Assembly (NCBI RefSeq): GCF_004210375.1
Contig: NC_134837.1
Location: 165,395,310 to 165,459,309, forward strand
Direction: 5' to 3'
DNA length: 64,000 nt
DNA from: Tachypleus tridentatus
Lineage: Eukaryota > Arthropoda > Merostomata > Xiphosura > Limulidae
This document shows positions 48,047 through 58,790 of the stretch, piece by piece (within the stretch, counting starts at the first letter, position 1; each line of letters opens with the position of its first letter). The position numbers were made by a program, and so were the translations under genes. A model generated the notes under the pieces. The model was given only the letters and a program-made list of their open reading frames with translations, made no database searches and was not told where the DNA came from.

Positions 48047-49095
48047 TCAGTTATCATCCTCTTCGTCTGGAAGTATTCCGATCCTCCGGCCTATACACTT
48101 AACAGACTTGGTGACTTCCTCTTGAACTAAATTAAAGGACATAGCCAACAGAGCCATGCCAAACAATAAGTAAAGTGCGCACAAACCCAAGGTCAGTTGT
48201 GCATCTTCTGATAACACAGCTGTACCAGGGACCAAGTCTCCAAATCCAATAGTTGTCAAGGTAACAAAGCAGAAGTAAGAGCTATCCAAGAAATTCCAGT
48301 CCTCCCAAATAGTGAAAAGAAAAGCACCGCCACAGATGTAACCAATCACGATTGCAGAACACAACCAGATAGGCACACTCACTTCTTCTTCTTTGTCGCT
48401 TCCTTCAGATCCAGACTCATCTTCCTCTTCTAGGTTGAGATCCAATATATCATCCTGTTGAGGAGTTCCCAAATTAAGTTGATCAGATCGACGGATTTTT
48501 CCTAGCGGTAGGCTGTAAGAGTAGGAAAGTCCAGGACGTTCCACAGACAGTCGAGAAAAGTTATCAGGAACACTTTCTTCTCTTTCACAAACGTACTTGT
48601 TAGAAATAACAGGAATCCGACCAGACTTCAAATTATTTGCACTGTCAGTCTTTTGTGTGGCACTATTTCCAGGAGTAAAATATTGAGGTGATCTTGAGGT
48701 GGCAGATGATGTCGAGACGGTAATTATAGGGGAACTTAGGAGTGGGGTCGGACAATGGTTTTCACTGTCTGACAACGCGGTACCCGATGCAGTGTAGTAG
48801 CTGCTCTTATTTATGTTGCTCACATGAATCTCCTGTGTGATCTTCCTTCCATATTCCGTGGTTTGGCCTGATGAGTAACGTTCAATATGGCGGGTAGACG
48901 ACCGCGCTCTACGGGACTTTTTGTGCGGCTTGATGCAGAGATAGCAACATACCTTCCAGTAAATAAACTTGAAGGACTGAGCCATAGCATCCCCGATGTT
49001 AGATAGACACAGCAGCATCAGTGGAATACCCACGATAGCGTAGAGAAGAGTTACTAACTTTCCCCATGGAGTTTTTGGAGCGATGTTTCCATAGC
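48047..49095 (-). CDS. K2P (TWiK-type) potassium channel, terminal coding exon
   Basis: The exon begins at 49095 after an acceptor TAG in phase 1 (the first Gly of GYGN is split). It runs to TGA at 48049-48047, about 348 residues. Order: end of the first pore filter (GYGN, then PKTPWGK); M2 (LVTLLYAIVGIPLMLLCLS); a very long polar linker of about 190 residues (48946-48380) ending in an acidic cluster; M3 (IWLCSAIVIGYICGGAFLF); the second pore, with TTIGFGD at about 48253; M4 (LTLGLCALYLLFGMALLAMS); and a C-tail of about 25 residues ending EEDDN. Two pore signatures in one chain define K2P channels, which carry background K+ current as dimers in the plasma membrane. M1 and the first pore helix must lie in upstream exons that I did not find as far as 64000. 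The subfamily is unclear; TWiK/TWK-like is the best description. Confidence 0.93.
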
Positions 49096-49290
49096 CTATA
49101 CGAAAAAATAAAAGGAATTTTCCAGTTTATTTTGTAACCTGTAACAAATATAACGAACCACAAATTTAGCTATAGATTAAAACTTAATCTGAGGTTTCTT
49201 TTTCTCTTCTTTTTAAATATTTGTATATAAGGATCAGAGGTTATGTTATTACTACATGCTCTTAACTCTTTTTATTCAGTGCCATGTACG

Positions 49291-49569
49291 GTTTGTTTGT
49301 TTGTCTTTGAATTTTGCGCGAAGCTACACAAAGACTGTTTGCGCTAGCCGTACCTAATTTTGCAGCGTAAGACTAGAGGGAAGGCAGCTAGTCATCACCA
49401 CCCACTACCAACTCTTGGGCTACTCTTTTACCAATGAATAGTGGGATTGCCCGTAACATTATAACGCTACCATGGCTGAAAGGGCGAGCATGTCTGGTGT
49501 GACGGGGATTCGAACCCGGAACCCGCAGATTACGAGTCGAATTCCTTAACCATCTGGCTGTACTGGGCC
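49291..49569 (-). repeat. SINE family A
   Basis: A full-length minus-strand copy just upstream of the channel exon, inside the presumed intron. B-box GGATTCGAACCCGG is intact. The flanks TGCCATGTAC and TGCCAAGTAT may be an aged target duplication. Confidence 0.9.
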
Positions 49570-49680
49570 ATGCCAAGTATGATAATCAAGGGATATTCGA
49601 TAAGAAAACACACTTTCTCTTCATTTGTTTTGCTCGAAAGATCCACACATCGTGAACATTAATAAAACTGATTGTTTTTA

Positions 49681-49790
49681 TTTTGAATTTTGAGCATAGT
49701 TGCAAGAAGGGTATCTGCAATAGTTATCCATAATCTAGAAATGATAGGTTATACATCACCAACTCTTGGACTTCTCTTTCATTCATTTAT
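49681..49790 (-). repeat. 3' half of SINE family A, inverted partner
   Basis: TTGAATTTTGAGCATAGTTG to CATCACCAACTCTTGGACTT is a degraded minus-strand 3' half. It meets the plus-strand half at 49792 head to head. Confidence 0.7.
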
Positions 49791-49791
49791 A

Positions 49792-49938
49792 GTATTCATT
49801 GGTAAAAGAGCAACCTCAGAGTTGGTAGTGGGTGGTGATGACCAGTTGGCTTCCTTCTAGTTTTACACTGCTAAATTAGGGACGGCTAGTACGGATAGCC
49901 CTTATGTAGCTTTGCGCGAAATTCAAAACAAACAAACA
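49792..49938 (+). repeat. 3' half of SINE family A
   Basis: The body and tail only, from ATTCATTGGTAAAAGAGCAA to AATTCAAAACAAACAAAC. The tRNA-like head is missing. Confidence 0.85.
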
Positions 49939-50284
49939 ATCTTTGTATATATAAGTTTCTTTCGTTTGTTCTTGCGTTACAGAATCCAAAGTTGCATAAC
50001 ATTTTACCATGCTCATCGATATCTATTTGTAGAAATATTTATTACGAGTCAAATTTGGTAATTATCGCTTCATAAAAATCACTATTTAAGCTTAGTTTGG
50101 ATCCTTGTATACTGTCTTGGGCTTCTTATCTGATGTTCACTTTTTGGATAGGGCTCAGAGGAGGAAATGTGAAGATCTTGTAAATTATTTTTATCTTGAG
50201 AATAAATATTAGTTTAAAAAGGTGCGATTTCAATAAACACCCCTATTCTTAATGAAAGACAAAATTATCATCCTAAAGGTTTAA
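49939..50284. other. No feature seen
   Basis: Probable channel-gene intron sequence; nothing recognised. Confidence 0.5.
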
Positions 50285-50408
50285 GTTTGTTTGTGTGTTT
50301 GAAATTAAGTACAAACCTACACAATGAGATACCTGTGCTTTGCCTTCCACGGTTATCAAAAGCCCGGTTTGGAGTGTTTAAGTCCGAAAATGTACCACAA
50401 GGCCACAA
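50285..50408 (-). repeat. SINE family C
   Basis: A minus-strand copy: GAAATTAAGTACAAACCTAC, TGCTTTGCCTTCCACGG and AATGTACCACAAGGCCAC. Confidence 0.82.
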
Positions 50409-50409
50409 G

Positions 50410-51160
50410 ACAAATAAGTTAGTTTAGATTCAATAATTGATAAGTTTAGATTCAATAATAGTTCTGACTTCTTCCATATGTGTAAAAGTATAAATTTCTA
50501 AAAAGAATGGAAAATTATGTTAGTGATATGTGAAACCAATATCAAATATCTTTTAAGAAAATTATCTTAATAAAAGTGATTTATAAGTATACAATTTTAT
50601 AAATTTAAAATTCTAAAAGACAGGAACATTGCAAAATGGACACATTTACAAGTAAGCTCATTTGTATGACGCCTTTGAAATATTCCTATTTAGTATTTCA
50701 GAATTCTATCGTGGATAAAGGGCGCAAATTAATTCTTTTCGGGGTGTTTAGTTACTCTGTTAGTACTATAAGAGCATCTGAATAGTCAATAAGATAAAAT
50801 CTGATTTATTTTTTACTGAAGATGACAAAACAAAAGAACATAAGTCTAAGATTATCAAAGGAAAATGCTAGGCTCCGGTTAAGGCAGTTTTATCCTTCTA
50901 ACAGGCTGATGGGCCTGTGTGATAGCATACGTAGCAGTCGGCAACAGTGGAAGCAAGTGATTTATAAACGTTTAAGAAGGGAATCAATCATTTCTTGAAA
51001 AATAAATAGTGAGTTTATATTTTCACTTTTCTTTAGTGCTGATCTGTAAGGACAGTCTTGCAGGTTGAAATGGTGGTCCACTGTTTGTATTATATAGCAC
51101 TTCAACTTTATAAGAAATATTAGATATAAAAAGAGTTAATTAGTTATCGCTACTAACTTA
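50410..51160. other. No feature seen
   Basis: AT-rich, no recognised coding or repeat sequence. Confidence 0.5.
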
Positions 51161-51164
51161 CGTT

Positions 51165-51420
51165 CGAACAGTGGTACGATCACTGTTTAGTTGTTAACAT
51201 GCTTTGACGGTGAATATGAGAATTCGTGGTTCGTGTTCTGTTGACGCAAAAACGCAGTGCACGATTAGGAATCGTGAGTGCATTATAAAAGCGACGGTCA
51301 AATCAAACTATTTTGTCAGACAATAGAGTTGGCGGCGGGTAGTGTTACCTTTTATCTAGTGATACGAGAAACTGTTGCCCATAACTTTATTCTAAAGCAA
51401 GCCGGAGTTTATTATTAGAT
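51165..51420 (+). repeat. Diverged family A relative with a different 5' head
   Basis: The centre (AGCGACGGTCAAATCAAACT and ATAGAGTTGGCGGCGGGTAG) aligns with the family A body. The 5' part (TAACATGCTTTGACGGTGAA, then GTGGTTCGTGTTC) is tRNA-like but does not match the family A head closely. It may be an older subfamily or a distinct SINE sharing the body. Confidence 0.5.
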
Positions 51421-51439
51421 ATTTCTGTTAACGTAAACA

Positions 51440-52060
51440 AACAATGGTCTATATCTGCAGAATAGCTTTTTATCAGCTTACCATTTCGCTACTACTATAC
51501 TACATTTTCTTGAGGAGTGGATGACCTACAAATTCGCTATTTCAGTCTAAACTAAATTGGAGTATTTCCATCGGTTAATTAGTAGAACGTTAATACACGT
51601 GTCAGAAAGGTTCCAGATAAGATTGAAAATAGATTCATAATGAAATTGAACTTTCAAAGAACTCTGAAAATAGCGTAAATTAACCATCAGAAATAATTAG
51701 AAAGAACTGATGTACAGAGCAAAAACTTTCATTTATATCATGTACACCAGGTTTAATCATCAGGTGAAATACAATAATTAAAACTAACAAAAATTAATTT
51801 CAACTACGATAATCACTTGATTATCTACAATAATAATAATTCAGCAAATAGACATTTAATAAAGTATTTAGCAATGAATCAGCAAATATATAGGTTTAAA
51901 AATAAAGCTTTAAAGCTGAGCCTCAGTGTTGAAATTTGTTATATATAGAAGAGAAAGAGATAACGATGGATACAAATGAACATTTCTATGTTTGTTAAGA
52001 ATAGTTTATTATTATTATTATCAGTAGTAGATCTTCTATCATTTTTCGTCTGTTAATATT
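51440..52060. other. No feature seen
   Basis: AT-rich; short ATT repeats near 51825-51840 and 52008-52020 only. Confidence 0.5.
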
Positions 52061-52063
52061 GTT

Positions 52064-52279
52064 TTATTTGCTGAGGATTTTTACTTCAGAAGAATCAAAA
52101 GAATGATTGTTCTTGGAAATTCGTTCAAAGACAGGTGGAGATTTTAACTGTTCTCGCAAACGAACAGAAGGTTGTCTATTGGTTTCACCGATATAACAGC
52201 TTTTGCAATCGGTAAATTCTGTTGTATACACATTTCCTGCATTGTCGTTGTCTCTATAATGTTTTGGATAACAGTTCAT
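52064..52279 (-). mobile_element. GIY-YIG domain remnant, Penelope-like element
   Basis: The minus-strand frame encodes GNVYTTEFTDCKSCYIGETN and continues RQPSVRLREQ. This is the VY-x-C-x2-C-x-YIGxT-xR pattern of the GIY-YIG endonuclease at the C-terminus of Penelope-like retroelements, which also contains the CxxC seen in animal copies. A stop follows soon after. No reverse transcriptase was recognised upstream (to the right), so only the 3' end of an element survives. Confidence 0.65.
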
Positions 52280-52599
52280 CTCGTTTTTATTTCGGGTAGA
52301 AATGTAGACTATACGTTAATGTAATTCTTATACTCTCTGACAGTTTTACTGAGATTTTTTAATGCTTGAGGGAAATGTGAAGTAAGCGGTAAAACCGTAG
52401 AGTTAGGCCAGCATCAAAAAATGGACATTCCCACCACATAATTTTATTATTTCATATGAGATAATTTATGAAAAACACCCAAAATATTTCCGAAGCTATG
52501 TTATTAAGAATTTTAACTCGCTATCTTTGTGTTAGAAGAAAAATCGTTTGTTTTTTTAAAGTTATTTAAGTGGAAAAGAAAGTAATTTCAGATGTAACA

Positions 52600-53050
52600 T
52601 CAGTTAGGGTACGGATTCTTGAATCTGTCCTGGTAATCCCCTCTGTAATTATCCATTGCCGTGTATATTTTGCTGATCTTGGCAGGTTGGGCATCACCAC
52701 TCTTTGTACTCTTCTGATGCTTGTGGGCATGAACTGGAACGGCCGCGCGTGCTAGTGAGCCCGTAGAAACCATACGCTCGAGGCGATAAAGTGACACGAG
52801 AACTTGTTATCACGAAATTACTGTAAACCACGAACTGGTGAGACTTTTTGATCTACATATTTTCTTCATGGAAGTCAACTGCGATGCCTTTGAACAAGTA
52901 GTATCGTTTCCTATTTCTTCTGCTTTCCCAAAATACACTTTCTGCCAGCTGTGTCATAATAAACGGGGTGTTTGAAAAGTTGGGAAAGCGGTAGATCACA
53001 TTTACATTTGAAGAATGCCGACTCTCGATAGAAATACGTCTAATTGGCAC
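52600..53050 (-). pseudogene. Unrecognised coding-like segment
   Basis: Two minus-strand frames have balanced, non-repetitive composition unlike the AT-rich shadows around them. One (53050-52853) ends VDFHEENM; the other (about 52806-52600) includes ARAAVPVHAHKHQKSTKSGD and ends FKNPYPN. They are in different frames with stops between. I do not recognise either. They could be two exons, a processed pseudogene or an old transposon piece. No clear splice pair was found, and the CpG content (GGCCGCGCGTGC) is higher than nearby. Confidence 0.25.
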
Positions 53051-53322
53051 GTCTCATGTATGTGACTATGAACTGAGTTGTTGTTGTTTTTTATAGCAAC
53101 ACACCACATTATTGGATCGATTTTTAGTAAGTTGTGATATTAGTTGAATACTTAAATGCTCGATTATTTTCAGTATTTTCCACTTTAACTCAATAATTTC
53201 TTCTTTTTTCGGTAAAATTATATTTGCTTTTTATGTAATATATGTTTTCTTTTTTTTATGGAAGTTATAAATACACGCATTAATAAATTGCTTCTCGGTA
53301 ATTGACGTAACCCTAACAAAAT

Positions 53323-53587
53323 ACATGGCCTTGTGGTTAAGGCACTCGACTCGTAGTCTGATGGTCACGGGTTCGAATCCCCGTCGCAACAAACATGTTC
53401 GCTCTTTTAGCCCTGGGGGCGTTATAATGTTACAGCCAATACCACAATTAATTGGTAAAAAAGTATCCCAAGAGTTGGTGGTGGGTGTTGATGACTAGCT
53501 GCCTATCATCTAGTCTTACACTGCTAAATTAGGGACGGCTAACGCAGATAGCCCTCGTATAGCTTTGCGCAAGATTTAAAACAAACC
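53323..53587 (+). repeat. SINE family A, 5' end slightly truncated
   Basis: Starts within the head (CATGGCCTTGTGGTTAAGG) and runs to AAGATTTAAAACAAACC. Confidence 0.9.
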
Positions 53588-53692
53588 GAACTGATAATAT
53601 AATTGGAAATCATATGTTACGTTGTTTCCAGGAAATAAATATATTTCTGTGAGACTAAGGTTTTGTTAAGCTTTCTTTGCAAACATTACTAC

Positions 53693-53815
53693 TCACCGTG
53701 GCCCAACGGTACATCTGCGGACTTATAACACTAAAAACTGGATCTCGATATTCATGGTGGACAGAGCACAGAAATCTCTTTGTGTAGCTTTGTGCTTAGT
53801 TATAAATAAATATAA
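53693..53815 (+). repeat. SINE family C
   Basis: GTGGCCCAACGGTACATCTG to TTTGTGCTTAGTTATAAATA. The family A copy at 53831 sits just beyond its tail. Confidence 0.88.
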
Positions 53816-53830
53816 TGTGAACTTTAGATA

Positions 53831-54108
53831 TTGCCCGGCATGGCCAGGTGGGTTAAGGCGTTCGACTCGTAATCCGAGGGCCGCGGGTTCGAATTCCGGT
53901 CGCACCAAACATGCTCGCCCTTTCAGCCGTGGGGGCGTTATAATGTTTCAGTCAATCCCACTATTCGTTGGAAAAAGAGTAGCCCAGGAGTTGGCGGTGG
54001 GTGGTGATGACTAGCTGTCTTCCCTCTAGTCTTACACTACTAAATCAGGGACGGCTAGCGCAGATAGCCCTCTAGTAGCTTTGCTCGAAATTGAAAAACA
54101 AACAAACA
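53831..54108 (+). repeat. SINE family A with 10-bp target duplication
   Basis: A full-length copy flanked by AACTTTAGAT at 53820-53829 and 54109-54118. The low divergence and perfect duplication make it one of the youngest copies here. Confidence 0.94.
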
Positions 54109-54118
54109 AACTTTAGAT

Positions 54119-54587
54119 TACGAGTCAATTGCCCTAAATAATTAGCCTTGCTGGTCCCATGTTATAAAACGTAATGCAATACGAAGATGAAATACCAATA
54201 TCAAAAATTAATATCATATAACCATAACCTTGTCTAGTACGTAACATTTAACTTCACTGTATCATATAAAAAATAACAAGACATATTTAATTTTATTACA
54301 ATAAGATATTAGAAAAGTTTTAACGTGATATTTTATTTTCCTGCAGTAAAATAAGTGTCTCCTTATAAATATAATCCAATTTGATCATTCCGTTTATCTC
54401 TAGGCACGCTACAGTGTGACTTTTTCTAACATAATTTTCTTGTATTTTCACTTCTGACAAGAGAGAAATATAAATTCACGACATTTTCTTACCCAATATG
54501 TCCAGCTATTTTTCTTACCAAAGAGATATAAATTCATCAGGGTAAAAAGGCGTTTTCTAGACAATAATTAACATTCAAAAAATCAGA
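54119..54587. other. No feature seen
   Basis: AT-rich sequence between two family A SINEs; nothing recognised. Confidence 0.5.
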
Positions 54588-54851
54588 GGGCCTGCATGGC
54601 CATGCGTGTTAAGGCGTTTGACTCATAATCCGACGGTCGTGGGTACGAAACTGGGTCGCACCAAACATGCTCGCCCTCCCAGCCGTTGGGGGCGTTATAA
54701 TGTGACGATCAATCCCACTATTCGTTGGTAAGAGTAGCCCAACAGTTGGCGGTGATGCCTTCCCTCTAGACTTACACTACTAAATTAGGGACGGCTAGCG
54801 CAGATAGACCTCGTGTAGCTTTGCGCGAAATTCAAAAATAAGCAAACAAAA
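54588..54851 (+). repeat. SINE family A
   Basis: Head GGGCCTGCATGGCCATGCGT to AAATTCAAAAATAAGC, with short internal deletions in the body. It is flanked by AAAAATCAG near 54578 and 54853. Confidence 0.9.
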
Positions 54852-54859
54852 CAAAAATC

Positions 54860-55815
54860 AGTCAGACAAAATCATTTTATTTTTGTTTTTTCAAATAACT
54901 TGTCAAGTGGTTAATTATAAAATTGTGAATTTTGCTTTTTCTATTTACCTAGCTAGCAATTTGCGTAACGTTTTGTTATATATTAATATTTACGAGTAAT
55001 TTTACCTCTCAGCCTTCTAGGAACCTATTCTAAAGTAGAACAAAAAAGCTGCCACATAAATCATAAAGATGTCTCAGAGCTCGATACATTTATTTATAGT
55101 TATGTCGCCTATCTGACGGGTGTAAGTCACAAAACCTAGCAATGCCAACAATATATTTAAAACAACAATTAGGCTTGCGTCGTTCAAAAACCATTACAAA
55201 TATAAATTCGACAACAAAGGAAAATTCTCTCAAAATGTTTTAGCGGCTATTACTCTTAACTGTTCTGTTGAAAAAACTCTGACTTTAAATAGATTCATAT
55301 GATATTTAAAAGAAAATCTACACTGTTAATAGAAAAAGAAGAGAAATCGTACATTGCAAATTGCAACATTATGGGAGTAAGTCTGCAAACAGGGTTAATA
55401 GTTCAGTATTAGATAACACGATAGATTAGGTGGGGCTAGCCTGGAAGACTACAGATTATAGAATAATCCATAAGAAAGTGCTTATTTTTAACTTGAACAA
55501 ATGAGTGACTGTTTTATTATTTAGATGTCACTCTTTAAGCATGTTAAATGTGTTAAAAATAGAGTTGGTTCAATGTGTTTATTATTCAGGTTATGAATTC
55601 AGTGAGAAAGTAGCGTTGTTTTAAGCAACCATACTATATGTTTTCTAACCTCATTATTTAATACACAAGGTAGTGCAGTAGTGATAATTTAGTTGTTTCA
55701 TACAAAACACTGTATACTTTTCTAACTATTGCTTGGAAAGAAACAACAGTTAAATCGGTTTCATTAATTTTCATAATATTTTATTTAGTACCAATTAGGT
55801 AATATTAACTGCACA
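54860..55815. other. No feature seen
   Basis: AT-rich, nothing recognised. Confidence 0.5.
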
Positions 55816-55816
55816 A

Positions 55817-55940
55817 GCTTTACAGTGGCACAACGTAATGTCTGCGAATTTACAACGCTAGAATTTGGTTTACGATACCCGTGGTGAGAAGAGCACAGAT
55901 AGCCCATTGTGTAACTTTGCGCTTAACTCCAAAGTAACTA
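55817..55940 (+). repeat. SINE family C
   Basis: CTTTACAGTGGCACAACG through GATACCCGTGGTGAGAAGAG to GCGCTTAACTCCAAAGTAAC. Confidence 0.85.
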
Positions 55941-55945
55941 ACTAT

Positions 55946-56935
55946 ACAAACCACCAACTATATAGCAAGTTTTACCCCGCCCTGTATAATTTTAACAGTT
56001 GATAAATTGAGCACTTAGTCTTAATACAGAGGTCCTCGTTCAAGTTACTCAAAGAGATAGATCGGTCAGTTAGTGTATCACATTTACTTTCTCATGAGAA
56101 AGGCTGCTGTGACGTAGAACATACTGTATAGAAGTGACAGTGATCTTTTCCACTGGAAAGGTAATGCTTCAGGGATACAACATTCTTTGTTTTAAAGTGA
56201 GAGTAGCTGTATCCTAAGAAGAAAGACGTTGTTTTTCATGTATAATATCATGATTTCTCAGTCTGGAATAACTTACAACAAAACTCAGCTTAACTTGAAA
56301 GACCTTATAACAAAACTCAGCTTAACTTGAAACAACTTAACTTAGAATTAAACAGAACTTTTTTTAATGGTGATATCTCTCTTCAATAAATACACCATAT
56401 TTATGATTGTATTTAACTTTGAATGTGTTCAAGTACTTGAAATACATATTTTTTTAGTATATGTGTCTTATGTCCAGTAACTTTTGTCCAAACTCAGTTA
56501 AGACTAGAAGAGAGATTTTTGTACCTCATATACAATTTCTGATGACTTTTCGAATATTCCGCGGTTTTTTACCCAAGTACTCGACAGAAAGCCTCTGAAC
56601 CTAGCAATACCACAGCGTAAGCGTCAAGTAAGCTGTTTTAATAAATCATATGTTTTTATTCCTCAACAAACATGTGTGCCACGTGTAATTCTCAAGAGGA
56701 TTTAGTTGACAGGTAGATGAGTAACATTTGGTGTCACAACTAAGTAGAACTGGCAGTTGAAAATTTGTTTTATGTATGCGAAGTCATACAGAAATAGAAA
56801 ATAATTTTGAAAATCTGCCACGATTTAATTTCAAGAAACAGATAAAACAGAAGAATGTGACATAAAAATGATAGAGTACAACGGAAAAATGAAGAAATTT
56901 GACCAAACATTTAAACAAATGACGAATATGCATAT
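55946..56935. other. No gene; one short tandem duplication
   Basis: AT-rich sequence. A duplication with a period of 32 bp (ACAAAACTCAGCTTAACTTG) lies at about 56277-56340; otherwise nothing recognised. Confidence 0.5.
56277..56340. repeat. 32-bp tandem duplication
   Basis: ACAAAACTCAGCTTAACTTG occurs twice at a spacing of 32 bp, with one mismatch seen in the flank. Confidence 0.85.
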
Positions 56936-57186
56936 GCATGGCACGGCCAGGTGAATAAGGCACTCGATTTGTAATCTGAGTGTCGCAGATTCGAATCCCC
57001 GTCACACCAAACATGCTCGCCCTTTCAGTCGTGGGGGCGTTATAATGTGACGGTTAATCCCAGTATTCCTTGGTGAAAGAGCAACCTCAAAGTTGGCAGT
57101 GGGTGGTGATGACTAGTTGTCTTCCTTCTAGTCTTACACTGCTAATTTAGGGAATTGCTTTGTGCGAAATTAAACACAAACAAACA
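56936..57186 (+). repeat. SINE family A with tail deletion
   Basis: The head GCATGGCACGGCCAGGTG and body are complete. The GACGGCTAGCGCAGATAGCC part of the tail is missing before TTGCTTTGTGCGAAATTAAA. Confidence 0.9.
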
Positions 57187-57378
57187 GATGAAATTAATTT
57201 CATAAGGCAATATAAAATAGTGCGTAAGAAAATGTTACAACTAAGTTGTTTATAAAGCTATTAATATCACCCAGAGTGTGATTACAACACAGAAAGGCTT
57301 GTATTAAAAGAAAATACGAGATGAAGTAAAACCAACTTTGACATTTATTACAGGAAAATATTGTGTGAAAGATATATG

Positions 57379-57491
57379 TTTGTTTATTTAGAATTAAGTA
57401 CAAAGCTGCACAATGGGCTGTCTGTGCTCTATCGAAACCCTAATTTTAGCGGTGGAAGTCGACAGAAATACTGCTATGCCACTTGGGGGGG
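57379..57491 (-). repeat. SINE family C
   Basis: A minus-strand copy: TAGAATTAAGTACAAAGCTG, TGTCTGTGCTCTATCGAAAC and AATACTGCTATGCCACTTGG, with a short core deletion. Confidence 0.85.
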
Positions 57492-58096
57492 CGAAATATA
57501 TGTTATGCCACAGTTTAAATTACATTTCAAAAGTAATGAAGAGTAAACTATTTATGATAGTGTTCTTCTTGGAACCGCTTAGGGTAAAAAATGAGTAACT
57601 TTTTCATAGGTTGTTAAGGATGTGAAATGACTCGTTCAGTTGTCTTCATGATACACATCATTTTTAATGAGTTAAGAAGGCTTTCGATACTTTATCATTG
57701 CTAATGTCAGAACTGTCAGAATTATTACATAGAAATATTTCACATTACGGAAAGATACCATTAAAAGCCGTAAGCAACATTTAAAAATTCTACAACTGTT
57801 AGTTTATCATAACTAAAATATCGCTGTAAAACTACTTTTTTTTTGGCGGAATACCATCATTACGTGTGTAGTAAAGGTACACTGACAGCAGGGTCCTTAT
57901 ATACTCAATACACATCATATTCCAATAAGTAAGACAAAATAGATGTTTAAAATTGTATTTCTTTACTTTATACGACAAAGTACCTTTTTAGTTCTTTACT
58001 TTTCAATAGTTTCTAAGTATTTAAAAAAATCAATAATTTCAGGTTCGTTGGTGTCAGTTCTTAATGTAGTGAATTTAAACAATTTTCGAGAATTAT
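57492..58096. other. No feature seen
   Basis: AT-rich, nothing recognised. Confidence 0.5.
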
Positions 58097-58308
58097 GTGT
58101 TTGTTTTAAATTTCGTGCAGTGGAAGATTAGAGGAAAGAAACTAACCAACTCTTGGGTTACTCTTTTACCAACAAATAGTGGGAATAATTATAACATTAT
58201 AACACTCCCACCCTATAAGGGGCGCGAATATTTGGTGTGAAAGGGATTCAAATTCGCGACTCTCAGATTAGAAGTCGAATCCCCCTAACCATTTGGCCAT
58301 TCTGGACC
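58097..58308 (-). repeat. SINE family A with internal deletion
   Basis: A minus-strand copy. Tail GTTTGTTTTAAATTTCGTGC is followed within about 35 bp by the body (CCAACTCTTGGGTTACTC), so roughly 65 bp of tail-proximal sequence is missing. The head to TGGACC is present. Confidence 0.85.
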
Positions 58309-58395
58309 AATCTAGAGAACTAAAAAATGTTATAATCTTTCGGTAGACAATAGTCTTTATCAATAGTTAATTGTTTCGAAATTTTTAGTTCAGAT

Positions 58396-58790
58396 TTTTG
58401 TTGTTTGTATAATAAAGCTACATTGGTCTATCTGCTTTACCCATAGCAGGGAACCCGGCATAACCAGGTGGTTAAAACACTCGACTCGTAATCCAAGGGT
58501 CGAATCTCCGTCACATCAAAATGCTCGCCCTTACAGCCATGGGGGCGTTATAATGTGTTGGTCAATTCCACTATTCAAGTTGGTACAAGAGTAGCCCAAG
58601 ATTTGGCGCTGGGTGGTGATGACTAGCTGCCTTCCCTCTAGTCTTACACTGCTAAAGTAGGAAAGACTATCGCAGATAGCCCTCGGGTAGCTTTGCGCGA
58701 AATTCAAAAACCAAACAAACCATTGCAGGGAATCGAGTCTCCGATTTCAGCGTTATAAGTCTGAAAATTTACAACTGATCCAACAGGGAG
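58396..58790 (-). repeat. SINE family B interrupted by a family A SINE
   Basis: The tail-side half is at 58396-58452 and the head-side half at 58722-58790, both minus strand. Together they make one complete B copy, with the GCAGGGA at the junction duplicated by the insertion between them. Confidence 0.9.
58453..58720 (+). repeat. SINE family A nested in a family B SINE
   Basis: A near full-length copy with a short head deletion (CCAAGGGTCGAATCTCC lacks part of the B-box arm). Its target duplication GCAGGGA (58446-58452 and 58725-58731) is family B sequence. Confidence 0.92.

Noticed and set aside
53754..54014. Protein-coding frames in family A SINEs (also 49388-49576 and 62916-63188)
   Set aside because: The same translated strings recur because the SINE recurs; they start or end at repeat borders and are not genes.
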